Source: a virus
IMG/VR virus record: IMGVR_UViG_3300044707_000046
Span: 1 to 32,501 of that record
DNA length: 32,501 nucleotides
Direction: 5' to 3' (one strand)
The notes below the pieces were generated by a model. That model did not search any database. It saw only the letters and a program-made list of their open reading frames with translations, and had not been told where the DNA came from. This document shows, piece after piece, positions 20,840 through 28,754 of the stretch; position 1 is the first letter of the stretch, and the number at the start of each line of letters is the position of its first letter. Both the position numbers and the translations under genes were made by a program.

Positions 20840-21406
20840 TCAAGCTCCTAAATGTTTCCAGACTTTACGGTTTTTCACCATGCTGATCAATGATGGCGAT
20901 ACACCGTATTGTTTAGCCAAAGCGTAGCAAGAACGATCATCTTGCCTAATTGAAATAACTTGATCATCCGTCAGTTTTGCTTGCGCAGCCTTAGACCCAA
21001 CAGCGTAACTGTTAGGCTTTCTTACGGATCGATCAATTGCGTTTTGCTTGTAGTCACCAGCATACAGGTGATGAGGATTTACACATCTTGCGTTGTCACA
21101 ATGATGCAAAACCAGTTTGTCGTTTGGTAAGTCACCATTCAAATACTCATAAGACAATCGATGAGCAAGATAGCTTTTACGATTGATATTTATCCGACCG
21201 TAACCCAAACCAGTCTTCAAAACATTCCCAGTCCACAACCAACACTTATCAGGCTCGTCTACCTCGACAGACTCAGCAAACATCTGAAAAAGGTCTTTCT
21301 TTTGCATCTCAAAAGAGCCGTACCGCCGCTGCCGAGTGTAGTGCGTCCAACAAAGCGTTCTTTGCTTTGCATCTTTGGCGCATCCCGGAGCAGAGCAAAC
21401 GGCCAT
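20840..21406 (-). CDS. HNH homing endonuclease, 188 aa
   Basis: The protein has a zinc knuckle at the N-terminus (C4, C9, C19, H22 in CSAPGCAK... LCWTHY) and NUMOD-like YGRININRKSYLAHRLSYEY. The HNH core LVLHHCDNARCVNPHHLYAG (about residues 98-117) holds H101/H102, N110 and H112/H113. At the C-terminus is a DNA-binding helix-turn-helix (KLTDDQVISIRQDDRSCYAL; YGVSPSLISMVKNRK). This is the standard form of free-standing phage homing nucleases that cut a related genome and spread by repair. It is placed between fibre genes. No intron or intein was seen around it. SD GAGGT stands before ATG 21406. Confidence 0.9.
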   Translation of the reverse strand: MAVCSAPGCAKDAKQRTLCWTHYTRQRRYGSFEMQKKDLFQMFAESVEVDEPDKCWLWTGNVLKTGLGYGRININRKSYLAHRLSYEYLNGDLPNDKLVLHHCDNARCVNPHHLYAGDYKQNAIDRSVRKPNSYAVGSKAAQAKLTDDQVISIRQDDRSCYALAKQYGVSPSLISMVKNRKVWKHLGA

Positions 21407-21414
21407 GATTTACC

Positions 21415-21618
21415 TCAAATTGGGTAATACTCGGTTCCGTCGCTGGTCTTAGCAGACGATGCAACCGTGTAGTCAACACCGGATGAATTTCTCACCGGCA
21501 GACCGATTGAATAGTTATTCCCGGATGAATCCTTCACCACAAACGGTGCGCCAGGAACCGGAATATAGCCACCCATCGACCTAAGATTAGGCAGCTTGAG
21601 ATTGAGTCCGAGCAGCAT
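21415..21618 (-). CDS. Small virion-associated protein, 67 aa
   Basis: The product begins MLLGLNLKLPNLRSMGGYIP and ends GVDYTVASSAKTSDGTEYYPI in pieces that repeat the theme S-x-G-x-x-Y-x-(I/V)-x-x-(P/S) three times: SSGNNYSIGLP, SSGVDYTVASS, SDGTEYYPI. This suggests three beta hairpins. It is linked to the spike-base gene by a TAATG junction. It probably sits on a fibre or spike; no known family was recognised with certainty. Confidence 0.65.
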   Translation of the reverse strand: MLLGLNLKLPNLRSMGGYIPVPGAPFVVKDSSGNNYSIGLPVRNSSGVDYTVASSAKTSDGTEYYPI

Positions 21619-21869
21619 TAGATCAGCCCAACAATGTTGCTGGCAGTCGTTCCGGTAGACCAGACTCTCTTTGCCATCACCGGCAGGATGACTCCAGCAG
21701 GGACATTGCTAAACGTCACCGCTCCGCCACCCGTGTCGCTGATCCGCAGATTGCCTGATCCACCAATGTAGAGCGCACGAACCGGCTGAACAAGATCCGA
21801 GTCAGCAGGAGTGATTGCAATGCAGTTGACAGCGCAACTGTCCGGTGTAGTAGAAAAAGGAGCAGCCAT
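21618..21869 (-). CDS. Spike base protein (RCAP_Rcc01079-like), 83 aa
   Basis: The sequence follows the small spike-base family known from the Rhodobacter gene-transfer agent and many phages: TPDSCAVNCIAITPADSDLV, QPVRALYIGGSGNLRI, then GGGAVTFSNVPAGVILPVMA and KRVWSTGTTASNIVGL. The pattern 'PvRALYvG..Gn......g..vtF.nVp.G..lPV...rV..TGTTA..Iv.L' is distinctive. The protein makes a trimeric base that carries head spikes or fibres. GGAG lies before ATG 21869. It is followed by a small repeat protein that may stand on it. Confidence 0.82.
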   Translation of the reverse strand: MAAPFSTTPDSCAVNCIAITPADSDLVQPVRALYIGGSGNLRISDTGGGAVTFSNVPAGVILPVMAKRVWSTGTTASNIVGLI

Positions 21870-21871
21870 CG

Positions 21872-22852
21872 TTAACTCCAGTAATTTGTTGATTGACTAG
21901 CATTTTGCCATGAATTAGCCACTTCCGCAGTGCTAGACCAAGAGTTGGTTTCGACAGGATCATCTGCCCAATTTAACACCGTGATCACCACCAAACCACT
22001 GCCTTGACCAGCACCCAGAAAACCACCAGCACCCCCACCGTAGTTGGCTCCACTACCACCGCTCTGTAGCCCTCTGGAACCACCACCACCTGCACCTGGG
22101 CCTGCTTGCAAGCCAGTTGCACTGTCAACCCAAATGACTTCCATTGATCCATTGGAACCCCTACGGAAGTCCCCTCCAGTGGATGAAGCATAACTGCCAC
22201 CACCACCACCGCCATTCGTGCCAGCAGACGCTAAAACAGTCTGCGTTCCAGCAGCACCGCCACCAGTGTTCAGTCTGTTGTTCCCGCCATTGCCGCCAGC
22301 TAGAGCAGTCGCAGCTTGACCAACAAACCCACCGTTTGCCGCACCACCACCACCAGAACCATCGACCGTAGAGTTAAATCCGTCCCCACCGTTTGCACCT
22401 GCCCCATTCGGGCCAGCAGCACCACCACCACCACCGCTGCCACCTGTCGAGCCAGTGCCTATCCCGCCATTCCCACCCGAGTAAACAACATCACCAACAC
22501 ACTCAGATGCGTTCCCTCCAGCACCACCGTTCAAACCAGTAGCACCACCCTTGGCAACTAAACCTAAACTCTTGTTGTTTGGAGGCTCGTTGGTTTGTGT
22601 GTTCAGCCAAACATCAAACCCTTGTGTTGCCACTGATTGATACGCAACACACTGATAATAGACCGTCTGCCCAGGAGTGACATTCAGCAGATTTACCCTG
22701 GCATACGCACCACCTCCACCACCATTGGCGCTGCCAGTCGCACCCTGACCAATTGCCTCAACCATGATCTGTCTGACATTTGCAGGAACAGTCCATGTCC
22801 CAGAAAGTGTCTCAATATCGATCCTAGTTGGAGGCAATATGATCGTTGTCAT
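21872..22852 (-). CDS. Glycine-rich adhesin / receptor-binding protein, 326 aa
   Basis: The N-terminal 100 residues are a beta domain (MTTIILPPTRIDIETLSGTW then TVPANVRQIMVEAIGQGATG), the form of the phage glycine-rich domain found in fibres. From residue 100 to 285 nearly half the residues are Gly in clusters of two to six with Ala, Ser and Asn between. This is like the polyglycine-II sandwich in T4-type gp38 adhesins. It ends in the strand VVITVLNWADDP and a Ser/Asn/Trp tail with repeated N-S/Y-W. It probably binds the host receptor through loops between glycine runs. It overlaps the adaptor gene by 4 bases. Confidence 0.78.
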   Translation of the reverse strand: MTTIILPPTRIDIETLSGTWTVPANVRQIMVEAIGQGATGSANGGGGGAYARVNLLNVTPGQTVYYQCVAYQSVATQGFDVWLNTQTNEPPNNKSLGLVAKGGATGLNGGAGGNASECVGDVVYSGGNGGIGTGSTGGSGGGGGAAGPNGAGANGGDGFNSTVDGSGGGGAANGGFVGQAATALAGGNGGNNRLNTGGGAAGTQTVLASAGTNGGGGGGSYASSTGGDFRRGSNGSMEVIWVDSATGLQAGPGAGGGGSRGLQSGGSGANYGGGAGGFLGAGQGSGLVVITVLNWADDPVETNSWSSTAEVANSWQNASQSTNYWS

Positions 22853-23469
22853 CTGGATGCAACGCGCATAGTAATCGGTGAGCCACTAAACTCCGCTCGA
22901 TCATCTGACACAGTAAGAGACTCCAAACCTTTGCTGAACAACGCTGCCCAGGTCTGCAATCGAGCATCGTTCATAAGATACGGTTCTGCCTCTGTTAAAG
23001 ACCCGTAAAGCAGCAAATCAGGACAGTTGGTAGTCCACACATTAGTTGTGTTGGAGTCGCTCAAAAACGCTGGAGCAGCGTAATAGAGCATATACACCTC
23101 ATAGTTCGTATCAGGCACTGGAGACATCTGAATCTCGTTTGCCAGCAGCGTATAGAACTGAGGTCTACCGGACTCAGTAGTCCTAGTGTTGCGAGTAAAG
23201 ATTGATGGTGATTGATACGTTAACGGCTGTTCTGGGTTTGTGGATAAGTACAGATTCCGCATCTCCAGAAAATCTGCTGGCAGTTGAACTGTAGAGTCTC
23301 CACCAACTGATGTGGTGTAAGACAATTTCAGCATCTGACGAATACGAACGTCTCTGCGTAAACGAATCTCTGCAAGCTGGATGAAGTCAGGGATCTGACT
23401 ACTTAGATCGCTTCTTGCGAGATAGTTTGCGACTGCTGTTTTCAGGTCGCTGTAAGTTGCTAGGGCCAT
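22849..23469 (-). CDS. Head-tail adaptor protein (gp11-like), 206 aa
   Basis: The N-terminus ATYSDLKTAVANYLARSDLS and QIPDFIQLAEIRLRRDVRIR is the usual opening of podovirus adaptor proteins ('tail tubular A' or DUF6682-like). The middle includes VQLPADFLEMRNLYLSTNP and YYAAPAFLSDSNTTNVW, then TNCPDLLLYGSLTEAEPYL at about residues 148-166, typical of the C-terminal helices. It binds the portal ring and connects it to the stabilisation protein. Its start lies 71 bases inside the end of the glycosyltransferase gene. No stronger internal start fits, since the first 20 residues are conserved. Confidence 0.85.
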   Translation of the reverse strand: MALATYSDLKTAVANYLARSDLSSQIPDFIQLAEIRLRRDVRIRQMLKLSYTTSVGGDSTVQLPADFLEMRNLYLSTNPEQPLTYQSPSIFTRNTRTTESGRPQFYTLLANEIQMSPVPDTNYEVYMLYYAAPAFLSDSNTTNVWTTNCPDLLLYGSLTEAEPYLMNDARLQTWAALFSKGLESLTVSDDRAEFSGSPITMRVASR

Positions 23470-24115
23470 GTTTTACGTCATCCCATCCAAAGGTCTTGAC
23501 GCCAATATGTCCGATGTGCATTGACAGTTCATGATCAACAAACACCGGAATGTCATTCTCCATGCACCGGACGCAGAATGTAACATCCTCACCGATGACA
23601 TTGCCGTGATCAGTCCAGATGACATCAAACCACGGTCTAGGGATCTTCTCAAACACTTCCCTGTTGACAAGTGTAACCGCAAAACCCACTGCGGTCACCT
23701 GTTCAACACCCTTTTTACCCCTGCTTTCAACCTTGTGCCAGACCTGTTTCGGATCTCCTGGCTTGCCGTTGAGCATCTCCCGCTCAATCTTAAGGTTCAA
23801 CGCAGTCGGCAGAATCGGTTCTCTGCGCGTTGTAGCGTTAACACCGCAGATCGGTACTTGCCTAGCCTGAAGGATCTCCAGCGTGTCAGCAGGGAATCGC
23901 TGATCAGAGTCAATCCACAGAACTTGGTCTGCACCCCATTCCAGAGCTTCCTGTGCCAGCTTCTCTCGCTGAGTGAAGATCAGCGTTCCTGGCATCTGCA
24001 ACAGTTGTATTTCGTTCTGACCCCGTTTTGCCTCGTATCCGACCAACCTTGCTAGGTCAAAACAGAATCCGCTCATCACCTCGTCCCTGCATGGGACACA
24101 GATTGCAACCTTCAT
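23399..24115 (-). CDS. GT-A type glycosyltransferase within the head genes, 238 aa
   Basis: The order is KVAICVPCRDEVMSGFCFDL, then GTLIFTQREKLAQEALEWGA, VLWIDSDQRFPAD with D69-S-D71 as the DXD-like metal site, ICGVNATTRREPILPTALNL, a VGFAVTLVNREVFEKIPRPW segment and GEDVTFCVRCMENDIPVFVD. This matches glycosyltransferases found among the structural genes of many phages, which may decorate virion proteins or host glycans. GGAGGAGC precedes ATG 24115. The last 23 codons overlap the adaptor gene and are basic and Ser-rich, so they may be an extension past the family's normal end. Confidence 0.83.
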   Translation of the reverse strand: MKVAICVPCRDEVMSGFCFDLARLVGYEAKRGQNEIQLLQMPGTLIFTQREKLAQEALEWGADQVLWIDSDQRFPADTLEILQARQVPICGVNATTRREPILPTALNLKIEREMLNGKPGDPKQVWHKVESRGKKGVEQVTAVGFAVTLVNREVFEKIPRPWFDVIWTDHGNVIGEDVTFCVRCMENDIPVFVDHELSMHIGHIGVKTFGWDDVKHGPSNLQRPENSSRKLSRKKRSK

Positions 24116-24123
24116 GCTCCTCC

Positions 24124-24432
24124 TTACACGCTTCCTGGGTAAGTCCTCCAGACTCGGTTATCAGGGTCATTCAACCAAGCCTTAAATCGTTTTTCGTCTG
24201 TCACCATGAATCCACGCATGATGCCCATCTTGTTGAGGACATCGATCACCGTGTCTGGAATCCTGGCAATGTGGGTCATAACATTGTCAACCTTCTTGGT
24301 TGCAGCGTTGACCTGTTGTTTATTTGCTTCGACGATTTCAGACACATCCTGCTTTGTGGTCAGGATAACTTGATCATCTTGCAGTGTCGCTACGGTGTAG
24401 CGAGTCTCGCTAATGCTGAATAAGTCTTTCAT
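24124..24432 (-). CDS. Phage protein after the capsid gene, 102 aa
   Basis: The ATG at 24432 lies 2 bases after the T-run of the capsid terminator and has no clear ribosome binding site. A GTG at 24459 in the stem is in frame as an alternative. The product starts MKDLFSISETRYTVATLQDD with a beta segment (QVILTT), then a helix (DVSEIVEANKQQVNAATKKV), and ends in a DEKRFKAWLNDPDNRVWRTY segment. Small proteins with the 'MKDLF' start follow the capsid in related genomes. Function is unknown. Its expression probably depends on terminator read-through. Confidence 0.68.
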   Translation of the reverse strand: MKDLFSISETRYTVATLQDDQVILTTKQDVSEIVEANKQQVNAATKKVDNVMTHIARIPDTVIDVLNKMGIMRGFMVTDEKRFKAWLNDPDNRVWRTYPGSV

Positions 24433-24434
24433 GC

Positions 24435-24465
24435 AAAAAGAGGGAGCAGGTTTCCCCACTCCCTC
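24435..24465 (-). terminator. Rho-independent terminator after the capsid gene
   Basis: Minus strand: GAGGGAG (24465-24459) pairs perfectly with CTCCCTC (24446-24440) over 7 base pairs around a 12-base loop that can itself form a GG/CC mini-stem, followed by five T (24439-24435). It starts 17 bases after the capsid stop. Partial read-through would give more capsid than downstream products, as in many phages. Confidence 0.82.
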
Positions 24466-24482
24466 CCATCAGTTACTACTGA

Positions 24483-25427
24483 TTAAAGCGCCGGATTCAA
24501 GTCAGCCACGATACCGTGAGCAGCCTCATTCCGCATCTCCAGCGTGAACTCAGCGAGCAACTGAGTCTTCTCAGCATCGCCGGTCTTAGCCAGATCATTC
24601 GTCGCAAACGGACGCAGATACGCAACCGCAGCGTACTCAGGATCGAGCAGCAGTGCATCCCTGGTACGCATGAAGCGATCCGGGGTGACCGACAGCGTTC
24701 CAAAGTCGCTCATGTAGACATCAGCCGCACCAATAATCGTAGTGGGTTGGTCACCAGGAGCCATGTAACGCTGTGCTGCGATACCCGCGAAGCTCGACAC
24801 CTTCTGCTTCAGACCGCTGTTGACCACCAGCAGTTTCGGATTGCCACCAGAAACAAACACCTCGGCAACAACATCCTTCAGCAGCGTCTCGGTGAAGGTT
24901 CGGGTAGCACCATCCGAGCGAGTCGAAACACCAATCGTCGTGGGATCAGTGCCGGACGTACCAGCGGAAGTGTTGGTCTTCAGCCAGGACAGAATCGCAC
25001 CGAGTTTCCGAGCAGTAGACGATGAACCAGCAGTCTGCCCTTGGTTGGCAGTGATGATGGTTTCCATGTCACGCTTAAGCTCAGACGCAGCCTTGGAAAG
25101 CTGATACGCCTTCTCCGACTTCCGGCCAGCCTTGTTAACGGCTTCCAGCGTGTTGGAGATGCTGATCGTCTTTTGCACGATCTGCGTATAGTTGCCAAGA
25201 CGAACAGTAGGACTGATCGTGGTAGCAACCGCGTCTGCACCCTCGACCGCTGCGTTCGCAGTCGTAGCAGCAGCAAGCGAATCACTCTGCCACTCATGGT
25301 ACACAGCAGTCGCTTTGGTGCGAGCCAAAGTGGACAGGATCGGGGTTTCGGTAGGACTGATGTCGTAGATGACATCAATCAGGTCTTCGCGCATACCGAT
25401 TGCGCTGTGTGCGGTAAAAGTGCTCAT
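24483..25427 (-). CDS. Major capsid protein (DUF5309 / SU10-type), 314 aa
   Basis: The sequence follows the DUF5309 (SU10 major capsid-like) pattern. MSTFTAHSAIGMREDLIDVI then YDISPTETPILSTLARTKAT is the diagnostic opening ('...I.P.eTP..s...r..a....hEW..D.L'), and YHEWQSDSLA comes next. Further on are NYTQIVQKTISISNTLEAVN, TITANQ-like METIITANQGQTAGSSSTAR and PKLLVVNSGLKQKVSSFAG, ending LEMRNEAAHGIVADL. The fold is HK97-type. AAGGA lies seven bases before ATG 25427; the frame reaches 25454. A terminator follows, so this is the most abundant transcript of the block. Confidence 0.9.
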   Translation of the reverse strand: MSTFTAHSAIGMREDLIDVIYDISPTETPILSTLARTKATAVYHEWQSDSLAAATTANAAVEGADAVATTISPTVRLGNYTQIVQKTISISNTLEAVNKAGRKSEKAYQLSKAASELKRDMETIITANQGQTAGSSSTARKLGAILSWLKTNTSAGTSGTDPTTIGVSTRSDGATRTFTETLLKDVVAEVFVSGGNPKLLVVNSGLKQKVSSFAGIAAQRYMAPGDQPTTIIGAADVYMSDFGTLSVTPDRFMRTRDALLLDPEYAAVAYLRPFATNDLAKTGDAEKTQLLAEFTLEMRNEAAHGIVADLNPAL

Positions 25428-25437
25428 TTCAAAATCC

Positions 25438-26355
25438 TTACAGGAATCGTTCAAAAATGGCAGCAGCGTCTCGCGCTTTGCCGGTCTTTTTCAGGACTTT
25501 GCGCTGATCCCTGATTGCCATCTCCTCTGTGTTTACCGGCCTACTGGTTCCCGGTTTCAACACTTTCGGAGCTTCTGCAACCTTCTTCTGGACACCCGGC
25601 TTCTGAGACAGAAGTTTGTCGTACTGCGCGGCTTTCCAGAGAGTCAGGACAGCGCGTGAATCGTAAACCTGGGCAAGTTCCTGATCCGTGAAACCGAGTT
25701 GTTTGGCGTAAGTCCTGATCTCGCCTCTAACCGTTTCACCCTTCTGTGGATCTGCAAACTCAGGGATCGCTTGAGCCAGCTTCTGCTGTTCCTCGGCAAC
25801 GATGCTTGCAAGTCTCTGCTGATGCTCCGATTGTTGCTGGTAGGCAATTCGTTGCTGTTCTGCTTGGACTGCTGCTAGTTGCTCTCGGCGCTGCTGTAAC
25901 TCTGCGACTCTGACCGCGTATCCGATTGGATCAGATTCTTTCAGTGCCTCAAGGTTCTCTCCCTTCGACTGTTCTGCCAGAACCTGCTGAATAGCTTGCA
26001 GACGCTCGGCATACTGATCTCGGAGAGTTTTCGCTTGCTCGACAGCTTGTTTCTCTGCTTCCAGAGCTTTACGCTGTTCCGCGAGCGACTGGGTTTTCTG
26101 CGTGTAATCCGTGCCAAGCTGGTAAGACTTGATCAGTTCATCCAAGGTTACTTCGCGTTCCTCACCTGCGGCTTTCACCCGGTAGCGCGGAGTTTCCTCA
26201 ACCTGCTCAGTCTGTTCCTGCTCCTGCTCAACAACCTCTTCCTGCGGTTCCTGCTGGTCAGGCTTTTCGCCTTCAGCATCGCCCATCAGTCCAAGAATTG
26301 CGGCAGCGCCACTGTTTACATCAAGCTGTCCACTTCCTTGCGGAGTAGTGTCCAT
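25438..26355 (-). CDS. Scaffolding protein, 305 aa
   Basis: The protein is acidic and highly helical with abundant Gln and Glu: QEEVVEQEQEQTEQVEETPR in the first 56 residues, then a small beta element (YRVKAAGEEREVTLDELIKS). Long coiled coils follow (LAEQRKALEAEKQAVEQAKT; ELQQRREQLAAVQAEQQRIA). It ends in a basic region near FERFL. This is the usual form of a scaffolding or capsid-assembly protein, and it lies between portal and capsid as expected. GAGGG stands before ATG 26355. The basic C-terminus could contact the capsid protein, as in P22. Confidence 0.85.
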   Translation of the reverse strand: MDTTPQGSGQLDVNSGAAAILGLMGDAEGEKPDQQEPQEEVVEQEQEQTEQVEETPRYRVKAAGEEREVTLDELIKSYQLGTDYTQKTQSLAEQRKALEAEKQAVEQAKTLRDQYAERLQAIQQVLAEQSKGENLEALKESDPIGYAVRVAELQQRREQLAAVQAEQQRIAYQQQSEHQQRLASIVAEEQQKLAQAIPEFADPQKGETVRGEIRTYAKQLGFTDQELAQVYDSRAVLTLWKAAQYDKLLSQKPGVQKKVAEAPKVLKPGTSRPVNTEEMAIRDQRKVLKKTGKARDAAAIFERFL

Positions 26356-26363
26356 TCAAACCC

Positions 26364-26591
26364 TCACAAAATTTTCCATCGTTTCGACCTGATCTCAGTC
26401 GTATCGGCAATCGCTTGGAAATGACTTTTGATCAAATCTATTGCGCGAATCATTCTATAGGAATTTTCTCTAGCGTCAACCTCGTGATCACTAGAGTTAA
26501 CAATCCTGTCAACAAACCCTTGTTTCAGGCTTTCCAGTTCCCTGACAAACTCATCATCCCGGAGCAGATTCGCTGCGCGTTCTGGGTTCAT
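26364..26591 (-). CDS. Small protein between portal and scaffold, 75 aa
   Basis: It begins MNPERAANLLRDDEFVRELE and continues with FVDRIVNSSDHEVDARENSY and RAIDLIKSHFQAIAD, all helical. The ATG overlaps the portal stop by 4 bases. Small helical proteins in this place occur in many podovirus head operons and are often annotated as hypothetical. It may aid portal or scaffold assembly; no motif supports more. Confidence 0.72.
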   Translation of the reverse strand: MNPERAANLLRDDEFVRELESLKQGFVDRIVNSSDHEVDARENSYRMIRAIDLIKSHFQAIADTTEIRSKRWKIL

Positions 26592-28594
26592 CCTGGGATC
26601 TCTACGTTGGCACTAATACCAGCACCGATCTTGGCAGCTTTCAGTTGTGCCTCTGCCTCAAACTCTTGTTGCTTCAACTGGAGTTCAGCAGCAGCCTTCT
26701 CTCTAGCCAACTGAATATCGGCTTGAGCCTTCATCCGTTGAGTCTCGATTGCCGCCATCGCTTTCTGCTGCTCGATCTGGATCTGCGCTTGAGCCTGGGC
26801 AATCATGGCATCGACAGCAGGATTGGGCTGCGGTTGCTGCGGAGGAGGATTGGACAGTTGCTGATCCTGCTCTGGAGTGATGTCCTTGAAGAACTCAGTT
26901 GAGTCCTTGAATCCAGCAGCCTCAACAAACCGACCAAGAGTCGCCCTGTATTGCCCGATACTGACCAACGGGTTAGCTGGCCCTGCCAACTGTAGGATCT
27001 GCTCCTGCTTTGCAAGCACCATCTGAAGCATCGCCATCTGTTCTTGCTTCGTACCAGTCCCAAGACCGACACGGATGCTGACATCGTACTGATTCGACCA
27101 CTCTCGCGGATCCATCGGCACAAACTTGCCGCGCATCCGCATCAGGACTTGCTTGTCCTGATACTTGCAGAGCAGGTGCAGAATGCCCTTGAACAGCGAT
27201 TTAACCCCTGTCTCAGCAAAGATCCTGGCGATCAGTTCAATCTTGCCTTGAGCAGCGTTGGTCACCGCAGCAACAGCAGCAGCAGTGACGTTTTGCAGGA
27301 TGTTTGGATCTAGTCCCTGTTGAGCATCCGACACACCAGTCCGTTTCTGCTGAACCTGATCGAAATAGCCCATCATCGGGAAGATTTGATCACCGATGGA
27401 TGGAACATTGATCGGAGTCATAGCGTTGGGACTCTTCATCCTGACAACACCACCCGGAGTCACATTGAGCAAGTCATCGATGTTGACCTGACCTTCGACC
27501 ACACCCATCCGAGCGTTGTTCGACAGATACAGGTTATCCAGCGACTGACGCACCAGGGTAGACTTGATCAGTTGCAGATCAATCGTCCTGTCTGCTAGCG
27601 ATTGCCCAAAGAACTTATGCGGGATCGGGATCGGGCAGATTACATGGAACGGAACATAGTCCGTCTTCTCGTTGCTCAGAATCTGGCTGTTGCTGTAAAA
27701 AATCTTACGCAACTCAGCAAGACCGTCACCGTCATAGTCCACATAAATGTAGCACTCGAAAACCTCGACCTCCTGCATCGACTCATCCAGCGAGGTGACC
27801 TCGAAAGGCTCCTCTCCAGGTGTGTATCGAGCAAGACGCTCCTCGGTGAAGTCCAGACTGTTGAATGCTGGCAGAGCATCCACAATCTCTTTATTGAACC
27901 CCATCTGGATCAGGATTGACCTGGGAACCAGAGTACGGTGAGCAAGGAATGGCGCATCCTGAACGGTTCTAGCCTTCTTGGAGACGATCAACTCTTCTGG
28001 CGGTACGTTCTCCACGACAACGCGACCGATCTTGTTGCGCTGCTGGACGACAACGCTGCGCGTCTGCATGACCTGACCGTCAACCTCGACTTCCTCGATC
28101 TGCTCTGCAACAACCTGTCTGGTTCCGTCTGCCAGCAACAGTGCAAGCTCGATCTCTGAGAGGTTCTTGTAAACCTCCTCGATCACATCCAGCTTCTCAT
28201 CCCAATACGCTTTGACCGTACCGGTCTTCTGAAGCAGCGCATCCTTGAACCAGTGATGCAGGATGGTGAAACCAGGGTTTTGCTTGTAGAACACCCAGTT
28301 TGCGTAGTCCGTTGCTTGCTTCGCACCTTCCTCATCACCTGGGCCAACAGGATCATATTGGATGATGTCATCAGCGCGAGTGAATACCCGGATCAGATCA
28401 GGCAGAGCACCGTCTACAGCCTCTGCAACCTCTGCGGTGATGATCTGTGAGCGACCTTCTACCTCGTTGCCATAAGGCTTGCGGAGGTAGTAGTCCATCG
28501 CTTTTGCGCGTTCAGCGGAAGTCTCTGTGTCGAGATAGCCAATAGCGTCATCAATCTCAGACGACAGAATGCCCTTGAGCCTACCTTCATCCAT
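26588..28594 (-). CDS. Portal protein, 668 aa
   Basis: The length and order fit large podovirus portals (P22-type, about 650-730 residues). The N-terminus includes AKAMDYYLRKPYGNEVEGRS followed by QIITAEVAEAVDGALPDLIR and VFTRADDIIQYDPVG (about residues 29-76). Then come YANWVFYKQNPGFTILHHWF, KTGTVKAYWDE and PPEELIVSKKARTVQDAPFL, an acidic YIYVDYDGDGLAELRKIFY (about 281-299), and PIPHKFFGQSLADRTIDLQL. The C-terminal 90 residues are a Gln/Ala/Lys coiled coil (IAQAQAQIQIEQQKAMAAIE), likely the barrel. It forms the twelve-fold ring for packaging. It overlaps the neighbouring ORF starts by 4-8 bases. Confidence 0.92.
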   Translation of the reverse strand: MDEGRLKGILSSEIDDAIGYLDTETSAERAKAMDYYLRKPYGNEVEGRSQIITAEVAEAVDGALPDLIRVFTRADDIIQYDPVGPGDEEGAKQATDYANWVFYKQNPGFTILHHWFKDALLQKTGTVKAYWDEKLDVIEEVYKNLSEIELALLLADGTRQVVAEQIEEVEVDGQVMQTRSVVVQQRNKIGRVVVENVPPEELIVSKKARTVQDAPFLAHRTLVPRSILIQMGFNKEIVDALPAFNSLDFTEERLARYTPGEEPFEVTSLDESMQEVEVFECYIYVDYDGDGLAELRKIFYSNSQILSNEKTDYVPFHVICPIPIPHKFFGQSLADRTIDLQLIKSTLVRQSLDNLYLSNNARMGVVEGQVNIDDLLNVTPGGVVRMKSPNAMTPINVPSIGDQIFPMMGYFDQVQQKRTGVSDAQQGLDPNILQNVTAAAVAAVTNAAQGKIELIARIFAETGVKSLFKGILHLLCKYQDKQVLMRMRGKFVPMDPREWSNQYDVSIRVGLGTGTKQEQMAMLQMVLAKQEQILQLAGPANPLVSIGQYRATLGRFVEAAGFKDSTEFFKDITPEQDQQLSNPPPQQPQPNPAVDAMIAQAQAQIQIEQQKAMAAIETQRMKAQADIQLAREKAAAELQLKQQEFEAEAQLKAAKIGAGISANVEIPG

Positions 28595-28754
28595 TTTGCA
28601 CCTCTGCCCTGCGAGTGTATTGACGCTTCGGAGGTGGCTCAGACTGTTTCAGCGCAGCAATCTCCTGCTCTAGCTGGCGAATACGCTCACGAAGCTCATA
28701 GACAACTTGGTCAAAATCTCGACGTAAAACGATGTTTCCCTGCGGAACTAGCAT
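28587..28754 (-). CDS. Small coiled-coil protein between terminase and portal, 55 aa
   Basis: The ATG at 28754 is formed inside the terminase stop (TGATG), and the frame closes with TGA at 28587, 8 bases into the portal gene. The sequence MLVPQGNIVLRRDFDQVVYE continues into a short coiled coil (LRERIRQLEQEIAALKQ) and ends in a basic tail (PPPKRQYTRRAEVQNG). Coupling on both sides argues that it is translated. It could be a DNA- or terminase-contacting cofactor; no family was recognised. Confidence 0.72.
   Translation of the reverse strand: MLVPQGNIVLRRDFDQVVYELRERIRQLEQEIAALKQSEPPPKRQYTRRAEVQNG

Noticed and set aside
21999-22560. CRISPR-like or tandem DNA repeat in the glycine-rich gene
   Set aside because: The repeated ACCACC-type triplets are glycine codons of irregular spacing; there are no constant repeats with unique spacers.
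23531-24055. Plus-strand 174-residue frame opposite the GT-A glycosyltransferase
   Set aside because: The minus-strand frame has clear catalytic motifs and a strong ribosome binding site; this one has neither.
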